Below are positions 24,361 through 37,074 of a stretch of DNA of 64,000 nucleotides, in pieces (the first letter of the stretch is position 1; each line of letters begins with the position of its first letter). A program made the position numbers and the translations under genes. Below the pieces are notes generated by a model that made no database searches, was not told the origin of the DNA, and was given only the letters and a program-made list of their open reading frames with translations. The DNA is from Trichoplusia ni (lineage: Eukaryota; Arthropoda; Insecta; Lepidoptera; Noctuidae), in the NCBI RefSeq assembly GCF_003590095.1, contig NC_039499.1, positions 5,146,001 through 5,210,000 on the forward strand, read 5' to 3'.

Positions 24361-24960
24361 CGTCGTTGTAAAGGAATGAGGGAAATATGCCGGAGATAAT
24401 ACTTGTGTTTCATTCTGCCTGACCTTTGACTCCCGATAGTGAATCATTACAGATGTATGAACTGGTTAACGACCTTCGAGGGAAGACATATTTGTACATA
24501 CTACGTGATGATTGCACAAAATATTAATAAATATATATATCTACGTATTTATTAATGCATTATACCGCACACACCTACTTTCAAAGACACATGTCTTTGT
24601 CGGTGTTTGCTCCCATTATAAAATTACTATTTTTTTATGTTTTCGTTTAGTCATGAAGTAATATGATTGCTCTAAAGCTCTATTAGAACTATATAATAGC
24701 TATACTTTATATTTATACGAGATATTTATACTTATGTAAATGTAGATTTTAAGTTTCACAATAAACAGGCACCTCTTTGTTTAACCTAATGAATGACACT
24801 TTAAGTAAGAACACCTTTTTACTGATTTGTTTGTTGACTACGATGACTCGAATTATTATGTCATTGCTTTAATCATTTGCTAAAGTTGACATATAACTTG
24901 TCAGTAATTATTTTATTACCTGAGTGCAGAGGTGTTATATTTTATACAGAAACGTATGAA
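24361..24960. other. Divergent MMP / CFAP251 upstream region
   Basis: About 600 bases separate the two start codons, which point away from each other. It is AT-rich with a short (TA)n at 24530-24540. A possible 3' splice site for a CFAP251 5' UTR exon (GAGTGCAG) ends near 24929. No further gene is seen. Confidence 0.5.
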
Positions 24961-27900
24961 ATGGGGTCATTAAAGGATCAGGAGAAGTTAGACCAAAGAC
25001 CTGATATGAAAGAAGCAAAAGGATCATGCGAGCACAGAGCTTCGACGTCCAAGGGGGAACGATCTGTTTCGATGCCGGACATGAACTTTGGACGAAAGTC
25101 AGTCTCCGAGACAGAAATGCCAGGACTTGGAAGTCTTTCTCAACCTTGCACGAAAACACCAGCCGAGTATACACCGACTAAGAAACCTGCGCCCTTTGTA
25201 AATATCTTCTTTCTTATTTCGTAACTTAAGTGGGGTTTACACGAGTCCATTTTCGCCCTATGGCATCGCTAGCCCATTTACACAGTTTGAAATACGGAAA
25301 AATTGAAATACGGAATTGAAATATCTAGTTAGTTAGGTATTCAAAATATAAATAAATCCTATTGCTTAAAGAACTGACTTCTAAGAAAGAAGGAGAAAAA
25401 AGAAGTAAGTATTTATTAATGTGCGTTTAACACTCCATCATGCGGCGGGCGACTGATTGCTTACTCGGTCAACCTCAAATACCTGTCGAAATCGACCCGT
25501 GTATTGCTCATATTAGAGCCTTGTTCTGTGAAGTAGTGTGAAGAGATTATGGCCTATAAGCAAAGACGGTCAGACAATAATTCATTCAGTAAAAATTGTG
25601 TCCGCTTGTTGTTCTTAAATTAAGTATATTTTCGTAAAAAAAAATTGAAATGAATTTCAATACGGCGTTTTCAGAAAATGCGTTGGATCAACGGCTTCAA
25701 CCACAAGGTAGGCGTCATCAACCTGAATGACAAGGGCAACACTATAATGTTCTACGCCGCCTCCAATTGCGGGGTGCTCTACAATTGGACAACTCACAAG
25801 ATGTGGCTCTTGCAAGGACACGTAAGTTTTGGTTAACATTATATTATCATGTCAGAAAATAAAAAGTTCTTGTTACTACAATTGTAGTATTAAAATGTTC
25901 TGTTTACGACTAAATTAAATGTTTACCCACGTTTACGTACCCTCAACCTAATTCTTGAGGAATAGAGTACATGAATTTTTTGAAAGTGGGTTCACAGATG
26001 GACTTGCTTTAGTGATATTTAGGTCCAAGCCATGAAACAATTGTATCTATGTATAGTTTAACTTACAGAGACATTTGATCACGTGTATCACAGCAGACGC
26101 GAATGGCAAGTGGCTAGTGACCGCGGACGCCGGGCCAGAAAACGTCCTTATTATTTGGGACAGTAGCGACCTATTCCCTCAAAGAACCATCTTCGCACCG
26201 CATGGTACCACTAGGATTGCCAAAGTGGCCATGAGTAACGACGCTAAGTATCTGATAACTTTGGCGTATCCGTCTGAGAAGGTCACAGTTCACTGGTGGA
26301 TATGGTCTTTCGGACACACAGCACCAGATGGTTAAATTATTTCTGGAATCTTTATTTTACTTGAGTCTTCAATAGTTAACGCTTATTGTTGAACGAAGGG
26401 CCTGTTACTACCTCCTTTAGTAAGACTTGCAGTTGCAGAAGCGGGAATGGCGACACTCTAAATCTGATCACAACGCGCCTATTTTTCAAAACTGTTAGAG
26501 CGACAAGGTTTATACAAAACTACTCTAAGAGGTAGTGCTAGCCCCTAGTTCGGATATTTTTTGCAAGATATTTATTTTGATTATCTATTTTTTTCATCAT
26601 TATTGAAACTCAATAAATGTGAGATTATATTACAGCGGTTACAGAAATAGATGATTTGTTGCGAGATGCCGTCATACAAATGGGTTTTAATCCTATCAGA
26701 ACGCAGCGATTTCTACTCTTAACGAGAACTTGCTTTTTTCTTTGTTGTGCAAAGGTAAACTAAATAATATCTTATCTATTAAAATAAAACGGTTATCTCT
26801 TGTGCTGCATCTAACACTGTACACTAGGTGCCACTCGTTTAATAGCAAGGGAATCTTCTTTTTGTCCATTTGCTAATGTCTGTATGAATACTTTATCTAT
26901 ATTAGAGCAAGAGCCCTAGACGACCAGACCTTTGCGACTACGCAACCTCTTTATAGGTCCCCAAGTAAAATATAAAATTAAGTTTTTTTGTTGTATGATA
27001 AAATTCTCGTGTCATCATGGTGCACGTTATTGTACTCCTTGGAACGGCTAGACTGAGTCTGAGAATCAGACATCTATTTTTCTGCCAACAATTTTTTATT
27101 TTGTTCCTTCATGGCAAAACAGCGTTTGCTGGGATAATAGTTTATAACGATTTAGAGGTGGCTGGCACGGGCGTGATTTCTGAATATGTCTGGAAGTAAA
27201 TATAAACAAAAAATACACGCATTATTACTACCTGTTACCTACCCGAGTAACCATAATCGAATAGATTCGTAGTCGCGGGCCGAAAGTTTTCAGCTTTTAT
27301 AGAATAACGAAGGTCTAGCCTCCTATATTAACTCTCTCCTTGCTGACTAATTTACAGAAAATTAAAGTCCTAGAGAGAGGGGTCATTAAGGAAACAGACA
27401 ACTACGAAATAAAAATAAGGAGACCTGACCGTAATGAGCACGCTGACTGCGGGAAGCTCATGTGCTTCACGTTCTCGAGTAACACGGCGCAGATCCTGGT
27501 GTCCACGAGCCGAGGCCTGGTCATCGTGTACGGGTACACCATCGAGTACCAAAAGCACTTCTCCCCTTTGGATATCGACCGCTTAAGGTTCATTAAAGTT
27601 GTGCGGTTGGAGAGGAGGATGATAAATATTATTAAATACGTTGACGGGTTAGTAACAAGACTCGAATAAATATGTTTTTATGATGATTTAAGAATCTTGC
27701 CACGATCTTTATAGATCTTAAAGTAGTACTAAGACACTTAGCTATATTTTTGGTACATGCTTTTGTATAATAAAGTCTATCATGTTGAAAATGATTGAGC
27801 GATGTGACAATAATGGAAAGGGTGTAGACAGAAAGCTAATGACTAAATCTTAAATCTATGGATTGGGATACGTTGGGCAAAATCATCACGGTTTACTGTC

Positions 27901-30900
27901 CAAGTCAGAGTCATGGGATCGCTGACTCGTGAGTCGTGGTAGGAGTCAAGGGCGCCGACAGCATGTTGGGTTAATGTACCAGTAATGGGTTGCTATTTGT
28001 TTCAAAGCTACCAATTATGATGACTGCTCAAATGAAATAGTTTAACGTTATTAATAGCTAGTTCAGAGGGATAACGTTGTGTTATCCTTTTATTTATAGT
28101 AATAAAAATTATTAATCATTGTAAAAGTTTTGACCGTTTATTGTTGGATTGATAGTCTGTTGGTGACGGGCAACAGTATCGGCGAGATCCGCTTCTACGA
28201 CGACCAGCTGAAACTGTTGTACTGGATGGATAGCCTCAACGTGGACAAGGTCAAGAGTCTCAGCTTCAACATATCTCCCCGGAGCACCATGATACTCGAC
28301 CCTAAGTGTAAGAAAATAGATATAAGAATTAAAAATGACCGACGAAACGGCAGAGTCCTATTGATCGGATGAGTTTTCATAAGTAGTAATAATAATAACA
28401 AGTATAGATAATACCCATTGTAAAACTAGGACAATGTATGGAAAATAAGTAATCATCCTACTCACTGAAGTCAACGTTTTATATTTATAAAGACATAGAT
28501 GCGCTCAGTATTAGTATTAGTATTTACAGCAGAACTTTATCTTCTTTTAATAATTAATTTATTTCAAATCTCCGCAGGCAATAAGCCATGTCCATGCTGG
28601 GAGAAAGTTAAGGTAGAGAAGGATCCAAAGACAGGGGAAATGAAGCAGAAGCTTATCAAGATGCGCCTGCCTTCCGACGCCACCACCAGCGGCAAGCCAT
28701 TCCTCGTCAGGGACTTCATTGTCAGTAAGTTTATTAAATAAACATCAGCAGTTGCTGTTCTTGAATCGAGTTTATCTATTGACCATAACTAAGTAAGAAG
28801 AAATTTAGGCAGATGTATAGGAAACGCTGTGCTGGTTATCTTTACTTAGCGAAAGGTAAAATTAAATCCGAACCGCTAGAAAAAAGTTAGGTAAAAACTA
28901 ATGACATGTGCTTATTTAAATATATAACTTGTAAGAATTATGTCGTTTTGGGACTTGACGTGAAGATCTTAATATAGGTGTATTAGCATTCACTAATTGT
29001 TATTCACAGCGACGTGGAACCAGGGAGTGGGCTTTGTGGACTTCGTGACGGAGAAGTACACCAACGTGCTGGACAGCAAGATATCTCCCATACTCAGCAT
29101 GAGCGTGCACCCCGAGAAGTGAGAATATAGTATTACTTACTACAGTCGTCCGCGTCTGATATGCTACGAAATAAAGAGCAATTTTTAAAATCAACCAAAT
29201 TAATATAAACTCCTATACACAATGTGTTATTAATCCAAATTTCCAATATTCATATTAGCCACGTTCTTTTGGCATTGTCCGCACGACTATGAACCCATTT
29301 TTGAGTATTAAACGCAAGCGCGTGAGGCCATCAAGGACGCAACCCAGAACAAAAATCCCCGGTTAACCTATAGCACTTCCATATGTTTTCCGCCCTAGGC
29401 CCGACACTACTCGGAAAATTCATCCATGGCGACGAGGTTCCTGTCTGACCACCCCTGTGGCTGTGCTACCGTATCTTGATATTAAAACGTTGATAAGGTG
29501 TGGTGGGTTGTCGCCAGGCCGTTCGCAGTGCTCGGCTACACGGATGGCATGGTGGAGCTCATCGACTTCATCAAGCACAGCCTGATCACCAGGCTGGACC
29601 TGAGGAGCCGGTACGCGGTGGTGGTGCCGCCCGACGATGACTCTATCAACTGTAACTACGAAGTCACTGTGCCTGAATTATCTGTCACTTACCTTAAATA
29701 TTCGCCATCAGGTTAGGATCTCTTTTTAAAATGATTTATATTTTTATAAAATCATGTTCATTTTTCATTTATAATAAAGTAGATTGTTCATTTAGGGATA
29801 GGTAACAAGGCTCAGTTTTGTCTGGGTTACCCATGTAAAGCTTTAAAAATCATGAGGGGTTTTTAAATTCTGAAGTTATATTGTAAATAGATAGTGCAAC
29901 TCACAGTAAAGTGCGTGCGGCGCTAAATGTGCGTGCCACTTAGAACGTCTGGTTTATAGCGACGACGATGTAGGCACGTATTTACGTAAAGTATGGTTGA
30001 TTTACTGTCAGGAAACAGCTGAGACGTGGTTTAACACACCCTTGAAATATTCTCGACACAATTTAAATGTCCCTGTAAACTTCGAAAAAAACATCGAAAA
30101 GTATCGTAATATGGCACTGTGCCGTGCGTAATAGGTCGAATTGGCTGTAAGTATTTAGAATAGTACTATTTTAATTAATATATTTGATTACAGGTTTGCA
30201 CCTTGCCTGTGGGCTGAACACAGGCCAGTTGTTATTTTTAGACCCTTCAACCATTGAAATCCTGACACCGAAACCATTCGGCGACACCAACGATGCCATT
30301 AAACATATAAGTTTTAGTCCGGATTCGCTTTTAATAGCCACGGCCGTGAGTTTTTACTTTAGAAAGAGATTTGACTTGTAGATACCTATGTTCTAAAATG
30401 TTTTTGCATAGAAACTCAATTTGTTAATGTTTTTTTTTCACATAAATAACCAATTTTCTAATTTTAATTAAATTTTGGTCCTTGGAATTTTCTGTCGTCC
30501 ACTTCCGAGCATCGAAGTGTTTGATTGCGTTGTTGAAACAAATGAGGTCTATTCATTTACGTTTCAAGCTGATTGATTTCTCAATCCATGATAATTATAA
30601 ACTTAAAAAATGCAACTGTGAACTCACACGTATTTATCGGGACTGCCTGACTAGTTTCGGACGCAACCGGATTCCTTAACCCTGAGCTTACCAAACCGTT
30701 TAACCTTTGTATAAATCGCCCCCACGATAATGGCTATAAAACCATGTATGTTATTAACTCCTTTAGCATTTAGTAATCTTATTTTCTCTCTACGCAGTGA
30801 ATGTTTCCTTTACTGATTGATGTACAATTTACCACAGAATGCCGGCAGGTCGGTCTGCGTTTACAAATATCTATGCACTGATTTCCGGTGGGTATTCGTT

Positions 30901-33594
30901 GGAAAACATCGAGCACATTATAAGGAAATCACATCTCTGATTTTCCTGCCTGCTAAGAACCCCAATGGAGACTTCAAGCTTGTGTCCACTGGGTTAGATC
31001 GGTGCTTGGTAGAATATGACGTGGCAGCCAGTTTCGACGAGCATTTGGAAATCTTGAGTCTTGACCGAGTCGAGCAGAGTGCACTACCACTGTCAGCTAT
31101 TGTGTGGCCTGCCCCTAGTTACTTGGATCCCGAAGAATTTAGAACCGATTTGCCAATGATACTGATAGCTAATGATGAGGTGCTTTCTCTATATTCATCG
31201 TTCTCTTCGTAAACTGAGCTTGTATGATATAGTTCAACGTAGGTATGCAGTTATGCACCACAGAATAGGTCACATCCCCTACTAGACGAAACAATTTTAA
31301 TAGTTCATAATATTTCTTAGCGTTTTATTGTGCAAAATAGAGTTTTGAGTTGATGGATTTAAGCAATTGATTTAACCTTTCTCTTCCAGTTTAAGTACAA
31401 GATAGTGAACTACGAGACTACTATGACACTGGCTACTGTTTTGGGACCCCGATTCGAATTCCCTGTCAGTAAAGTACAATTGATCACTAGGAAGGACAGC
31501 AAGGATATAGACCCAGAAAACTCGCAATATTTACTCTTCTCCGCGAAAGACATTATAGGTCTACAGAAGATGCCACTCGACGGTAATCCCTGGAAACACG
31601 TTGGCATGCTAGGACATCCTGTTAGGGTAGGACTTTTCCCCATTCTATTAATGAATAACTACCACGATTGCACGATTTTGAAATTTGATATACCTATACT
31701 CAACTCAACTTTGCCTAAACGGGTAGCCGAGTGGTTGAGGTCTCCACGCCAAACCCACTCTGCGCGACGTGTGTCGCGGGTACAATCTCCGTGCAGGACA
31801 AACGTTTTTGGTATTCACGAATGCTTATCCTCAGTCTGTGTGTATTTATGCATGTTACTTGAATGTTTGTAAAAACCCCCGCGAAACAACGATAAAATAC
31901 CTTGAACTAAAATATTTTCTGCAGATTCAGAAAATGTGTTTCCGTGAAGACCTTGGGATGCTGTTTACTATTGGCGTCAGGGACACTACCATGACTCAAT
32001 GGGTTGCTAACTACAGGTACTATAACTATAATGCACATAATTATTACCTATTTTTGTTTTTTTTAATCACACAATATCTTTTACGTAAAATGTAATGTGT
32101 CACAACATGGATAACCGAGTAGTCTAGGCCTACGCCAAACCCATGGCATGCGACGTGTCGCAGCCTTGGTCCCCATGTAGGACAAGCAAGGTTTGTCAAA
32201 CCCCGGCGATACGTTCAAAGTTTAGCTCTACGTAAGCTTATAATTAGTTAGTCGAATAGATAATTCATTATCTTCATTTCCCCAGAGCCGTGGAAGTTGC
32301 CGCAGCACGTGGCGGGGTAGAGCTGGATCCATATTATTGTCTCATAGACAGCGGTCGCCCTGGTTGGCTGTTTCAAGAGATCAGAGATCTGTTCTACTAC
32401 ATCCAGATATTATGCCAGGGCACCTTCTCCCCAGCAAGGAGGCGTGTCAAAGATTATATACCGATAGACTCGTTACCCGATTTAATGAGGGCATTGGGAT
32501 TCTTTCCCTCGGAATATGAGGTCTGTACTCTGTATCAATGGAGGATCATGGTACCTATATACAAATATGTTTCGTGTCTATTCTGCTGTACTACTGGGCT
32601 GGAAGGTCGATGTGCACACTCTAGGTTAGGTTTTCCGCTTTCTCGTCTTCAAAGGCGAGGCTTTGATTTGGAAATTTCAACAGGGGCATAATCGTAATTA
32701 ATGTGGAAGAATTAAAGTGTATCATATACAGACGTTGATAAGCAACGTCGATTTAGTTAGTTCGTAATTTCAGAAGCTGTTCCTTTAATTTTTGTAGTTC
32801 AACAGGTGGAAAACTTGATAGTTGAAGCTAAGTATAAAGTGTTTAACCGAGCGCCTGTCTCGGAAATCGAGTTCGAGGAGTTTGTGAAGCTGTACCTGAA
32901 CCACCGGCCGGCGTTCGGCGAGCATTACAAGCGCCTCAGACTCGCCTTCCGGAACTTCGCCAACATCAGTAACGAGGGCTACGTCATGAGCCGAGAGGAT
33001 CTCATCGACATCCTTACTTCTCAAGGCAAGTTAATACAAACTTAAGTATGTTAGTGAATAGACCTACACTTGAAACTATTATGCCTCAGGCCTTTGTAAT
33101 CCTATTTTGTTCTCTGCTTATTTCATGGTGCTTGTTTCAGTGGCGGAAATATTTATTGCCTGCTATCTATTTACAAATGCAAATAGATTGGTTTTGTATT
33201 TTAGCAAAAACCCTAGCATTTAAGTAATATGTAGCTGTTGTTAATTTATAAACTTGATCGATTTATGTTACAGGTGAACGTTTTTCTCGTGAGTTGTGCT
33301 GGTATCTACTGTCAGTACTGTGCGGCCACAGTTTTGAGGATAGGGCCGTTTTGAACGAGAATGACTTTTCTTTCCTACCAGAGGTACATAGGATTTTTTG
33401 CATCATTGGACTTGGTGCAAAGGAACTTGTGACAATAATAATTCTCGTTGCAGTACATAACATTCAGCGATTTCACGACGGAAATAATCGGCATCCAAGA
33501 AATGGACAACATCTCCGACACGTACTCCGGCGTGGAGTCGTGGGCCTCCATGCACACCTTCAGCTCAGTCGATTCAGATGACAAAATCCTTTAA
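24961..33594 (+). CDS. CFAP251: Cilia- and flagella-associated protein 251 (WDR66-like)
   Basis: WD-repeat protein of the axonemal calmodulin/spoke-associated complex at the base of radial spoke 3; in insects expected in sperm flagella and chordotonal cilia. Seventeen exons: 24961-25197, 25675-25821, 26069-26330, 26636-26754, 27358-27647, 28156-28307, 28578-28724, 29010-29118, 29518-29711, 30194-30345, 30838-31179, 31390-31626, 31925-32016, 32286-32520, 32806-33025, 33274-33383 and 33454-33594, giving 1061 aa. Diagnostic stretches: WLVTADAGPENVLIIWDS, LLVTGNSIGEIRFYDD, LLFSAKDIIGLQKMPLDGNP, MRALGFFPSEYE and FVKLYLNHRPAFGEH, all collinear with vertebrate CFAP251. The N-terminus is short and Ser/Lys-rich instead of the long Glu-rich vertebrate one. 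Exon 15 ends with a GC donor. The poorly conserved exon 4 to 5 junction is the least certain part. Confidence 0.88.
31716..31900 (+). repeat. tRNA-related SINE in CFAP251 intron 12
   Basis: It begins GGGTAGCCGAGTGGTTGAGG (A-box region). A B-box-like GGGTACAATCTCC follows about 50 bases later, then GGACAAACG and a core with ATGCTTATCCTCAGTCTGTG. The acceptor stem does not close and the variable part is too divergent for a working tRNA. Confidence 0.6.
32100..32222 (+). repeat. tRNA-related SINE in CFAP251 intron 13
   Basis: A more decayed copy of the same family: ATAACCGAGTAGTCTAGGCC, then ACGCCAAACCCATGG, CGACGTGTCGC and TAGGACAAGCA. With the copy at 31716 it brackets exon 13 in the same orientation. 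Confidence 0.5.
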
Positions 33595-34679
33595 ATTCAT
33601 AAATTATGTATGTTTATTATTACCTTATTATAATATATTACATTAAAATAACATTTAAAACAATTTGTCACATTATTTTTATAAAACAAAACATTTGGAA
33701 TTTACTAAATTACCCCATTGGTGATTTGACCTATGCAAGCATAATCACATTAGTGACATACAAATAATGCATGACAATTTATTACGAGAAGTATATATTA
33801 TGTCTGTTAATTGGGCTAATAGTACAAAATAAGCGATAAACATAAAAAATGTGATTCTAAGGCTTTAGTACAAAGTTATGGTACACCTGCAACATATTGG
33901 AGCAGTTTCAGACTAGAGTTTATGCTGTGCACATGTGGTCATGTCAGCATATGCACTTAAACATGGTGTGTTTGGTTGAACTGGCAACAATGGCTAGTCA
34001 CTCCCAGCCATTGCAGCTTGCACTCCAAAAACCTATTTCTTACATTCATACAAACTTATAGTCTGTACTGCCCAGTTGCAAATGCAGTCAATACATATTA
34101 TGCAATGTTAACATATATGAAGAGTTGAACCATCAACACACAAAAGTTGATTTCATATCTCTAGGTCACAACAATACTTAATCCTCTGTAGGGGTTTTGT
34201 ACTGTCATTATATTGTTGCACAATAATACTTAAATACTCTTTTACATACAAATACAACATTATGTGACAATATCACATTTAGCAGACACCAATTCCCAAT
34301 CATTTTGTTAAACTTATAAAATAATTTACATTATTATAATTAAGTCACATTTTATGAAACCAAAATAATATTTACAATATGTCATAGATCTTGACCTAAG
34401 GAAGAAAATTAAAATAATATATTTAAAATAAAAATCACTCTAGTTGCAATAACTGCAATGAAATTAGAACACATGTTGAAACTAATTAGTCATAGACACA
34501 CTTTCTTATGTATTAAAAGTATAACACTTGAATGTGGTAGCTATTCATGCTAAATCCTAACTCATATGATGCACTCACACCCACAGCACACACCATAAGG
34601 TTCATAATGTCAGTTCCATTATAAATGTAAGTCTCTAACTCTGGGCTTGCACCTTGCCGGCTCATTTCTTAGGCAAGGC
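33595..34679. other. Convergent CFAP251/BCL7 gap, 3' UTR sequence
   Basis: AT-rich sequence without a gene, probably largely the BCL7 3' UTR on the minus strand. TTTATT words, which are AATAAA on the minus strand, occur near 33610 and 33780. Confidence 0.5.
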
Positions 34680-35326
34680 TCAGTCAGTTTTTAACCGCTT
34701 TGCTGGTGTTGTGGTACCACTACTTTGAGAATTGGAGTCTTCAGAGAAGTTCAGGTTTGTTGAATTAAACTCTGTTGGCCCTTGGGAGTCACTCACTGTT
34801 GAGAAACCTGGAAATGATATTGATATTAGTCAAAAGATTTATTTTGAAAAAAAAATGTAGGGTCAATAATGCCCCCAGATTAGAACCCTGACCTACTTGC
34901 TTTGCCACAAAATTCTGCCAGTTTAGGCAATATCAATAAAGGTATCTATTATTTGAATATTATTATCTTTACTCACATGTGTTAGAATCTTCAGCCATGC
35001 CGAAGTTGGAGTTCGAGGAGTCGTGAACTTTCTTCGGTGTCAATGTGTTCTCCTTATTTTCGCGTTTAGCCGCGTGTTTCTTCTTTTGCTCATTTGTAGA
35101 AATCGGAACCCATTTGTAAATTTTCATAGTAGTTTCTCCAATCGTTACCCATTTTTTCTCCCTACAAATAGATTTAGAATTATTTAATATTCATTGACAA
35201 CTTTATAAAAATATTTGCACATTTCCATCTTACTTACCAATGGCGAACTTTTTCCACAGCTTGCATTACTCTTTTGATATCATCTTTGACACGGTTTCTT
35301 GTTTCCGCACGGACAGAACGGGACAT
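34680..35326 (-). CDS. BCL7-like protein, SWI/SNF (BAF) chromatin-remodelling subunit
   Basis: Small accessory subunit of nuclear SWI/SNF complexes. Three minus-strand exons, 35238-35326, 34977-35161 and 34680-34807, join to 133 aa. The N-terminal BCL7 domain is clear: MSRSVRAETRNRVKDDIKRV, then VEKVRHWEKKWVTIGETTMK and IYKWVPIS. It is followed by a basic Lys-rich stretch and a Ser/Asn-rich tail with CFSTVSDSQGPTEFN and EDSNSQS, also typical of the family. It ends in a PAKRLK basic motif. All splice sites are GT-AG and the start ATG precedes the conserved domain directly. It is head-to-head with Marf. Confidence 0.93.
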
Positions 35327-36120
35327 TTTCCAAGTATTAAATTAGAATTTAAGGAAAAAATAAAGTTGAAGTAATTTTACACAGCAAAATATTTGTTTCC
35401 GAGTGCTTTCTACTGAGTACTCTCACAAGCGGCGTTCTTCGTAAACTTCCTATTCATCCGCCATTGACTTAGCGTAGTAAAGTTGACATTCACATAATTT
35501 TACGTTTAGTTTATTCATGCACGAGCATGGTACAACGAGGTTTAACTTTAAATATTATTCTATCTAAAGCGATGTGATAAAATATAATTCATAATGATAA
35601 AATTTATACAATAAAAACAAAACTTAAACATGTAACATAGATGACATGAATAAAACATTAATATACTTTAATAAACGCAAATGAATTCCACAAAGAAAAC
35701 TTTTAATAAATGAATAAAAAAAGTCACTCTTTAACTCATAAAATACGCATGCGTTTTGTTGCGAAAATTTGAAGCATCTTAAATGTATGACTAAATATTT
35801 TTTCTTCACAAATATAATTAATATACAAACATTTTGTACTGTTTCACATAAAAATGCTTTTGGATTTTACGTAACTGTCCAGCACAGAACTAAACGTACG
35901 TGCTTGCATAACCATTCTTCCTTTTGATTGGTTCTAAATAAAGACAAGAATGATTAAACCAATAGCAGAGCAAAAACAGTGAAATAGAAAACGGAACATT
36001 TCTAGGAGTGAGAAAATCGAAAATTGAAAACAGGGAAAAAATCTATGAAAAAATTTATTGGTAATATCTGCCGAATATAAATTTAAACAAGGAGTGATAT
36101 ATCCATTATGATGCTTTAAT
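35327..36120. other. BCL7-Marf divergent upstream region
   Basis: No gene is supported. Facing CCAAT-type words (TTGATTGGTT near 35925 and AACCAATAGC near 35958) lie between the two genes and could serve either promoter. The 61-residue minus-strand frame at 35624-35809 lacks any family feature. Confidence 0.4.
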
Positions 36121-36126
36121 GCACAG

Positions 36127-36964
36127 GTAAGTTAAATAATTTCGGTCTGTTATACTGATAGTGCAATGTACACGCAAAAATGTATATTTATAAATTTTGT
36201 CATGAATCAATTTTTGACTTATATTTAGCGGCTGTCAGTTGTTTTACGTCTCATCGTATTTTGTTCATAATGATTTATTTCTATTATTATCGCTAAAGTG
36301 TATACAAATTTCACGCGGCTTGGACTACAGGGATGCGCATCGATTACGATGATGCAACGAGACGATAAGGTGCAAATTACTTATATGCTTTCGATGTATG
36401 CTTGTTACCGTTGTACTGCTTATTCTGCACTTCCTTACTTTATTTTTCAATGCTACCTCTCTGTTTGTTAAATTTAGTTTGATCACAAACATAACCTCAA
36501 CACTAGTAGGTTTTCTGGTGCTTGTATTTTGCACCAGTAGCTTTAGACACATAGTCTGTCAAATCAACTCCCGCATGCTGTCAACTACTCAAAAAACGAG
36601 ACCAAACGAGTCTTTAAGTTATGTGAGAGAACTTCATAATAATAATTATAAGTATATATTTCATTCTCTTATAATATCATATATTCTGATTTGAACTAAA
36701 TCTTGTAATTTACTAGCTAAGTTTTATCATTTACGTAGTATTTTTTTAATCTCAAGAACATACTGTTTTAATCACTGCAAAGTGAATAAATACACACTTC
36801 TAATTCTGACAAAGTTTTACTCCAGAATAAATTAAATTATCTAAGTGGTTGGGATTGAAGCTTACAACTTGAGCTAATCATAGGTATATGTAATCTTTTA
36901 TTTTACCTGTCCTGTGTTTTTATTTATTTGCACTTGTTTACGCCTTGTTACATTTTTGTTGCAG
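36127..36964 (+). other. Predicted 5' UTR intron of Marf
   Basis: A strong donor (GCACAG|GTAAGTTAAA) at 36127 pairs with a strong acceptor (TTTTTGTTGCAG) ending at 36964. This would leave a non-coding first exon before 36126 and 110 bases of second-exon leader before the ATG. It is predicted from splice signals only. Confidence 0.5.
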
Positions 36965-37074
36965 CTTTACCGTGCATGCATTGTTATAACTGTAGAAGTG
37001 ATACAGTGACTATATTGTTGGCATTGTCCGGCATAAGGTCCACCTAACGACAACCGTGAATATTTCCTTCCCGT

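Noticed and set aside
31716..31800. Possible tRNA gene (A-box and B-box present)
   Set aside because: The acceptor stem does not pair, the B-box is degenerate (GGGTACAATC), and SINE core sequence continues downstream. Other copies share the layout.
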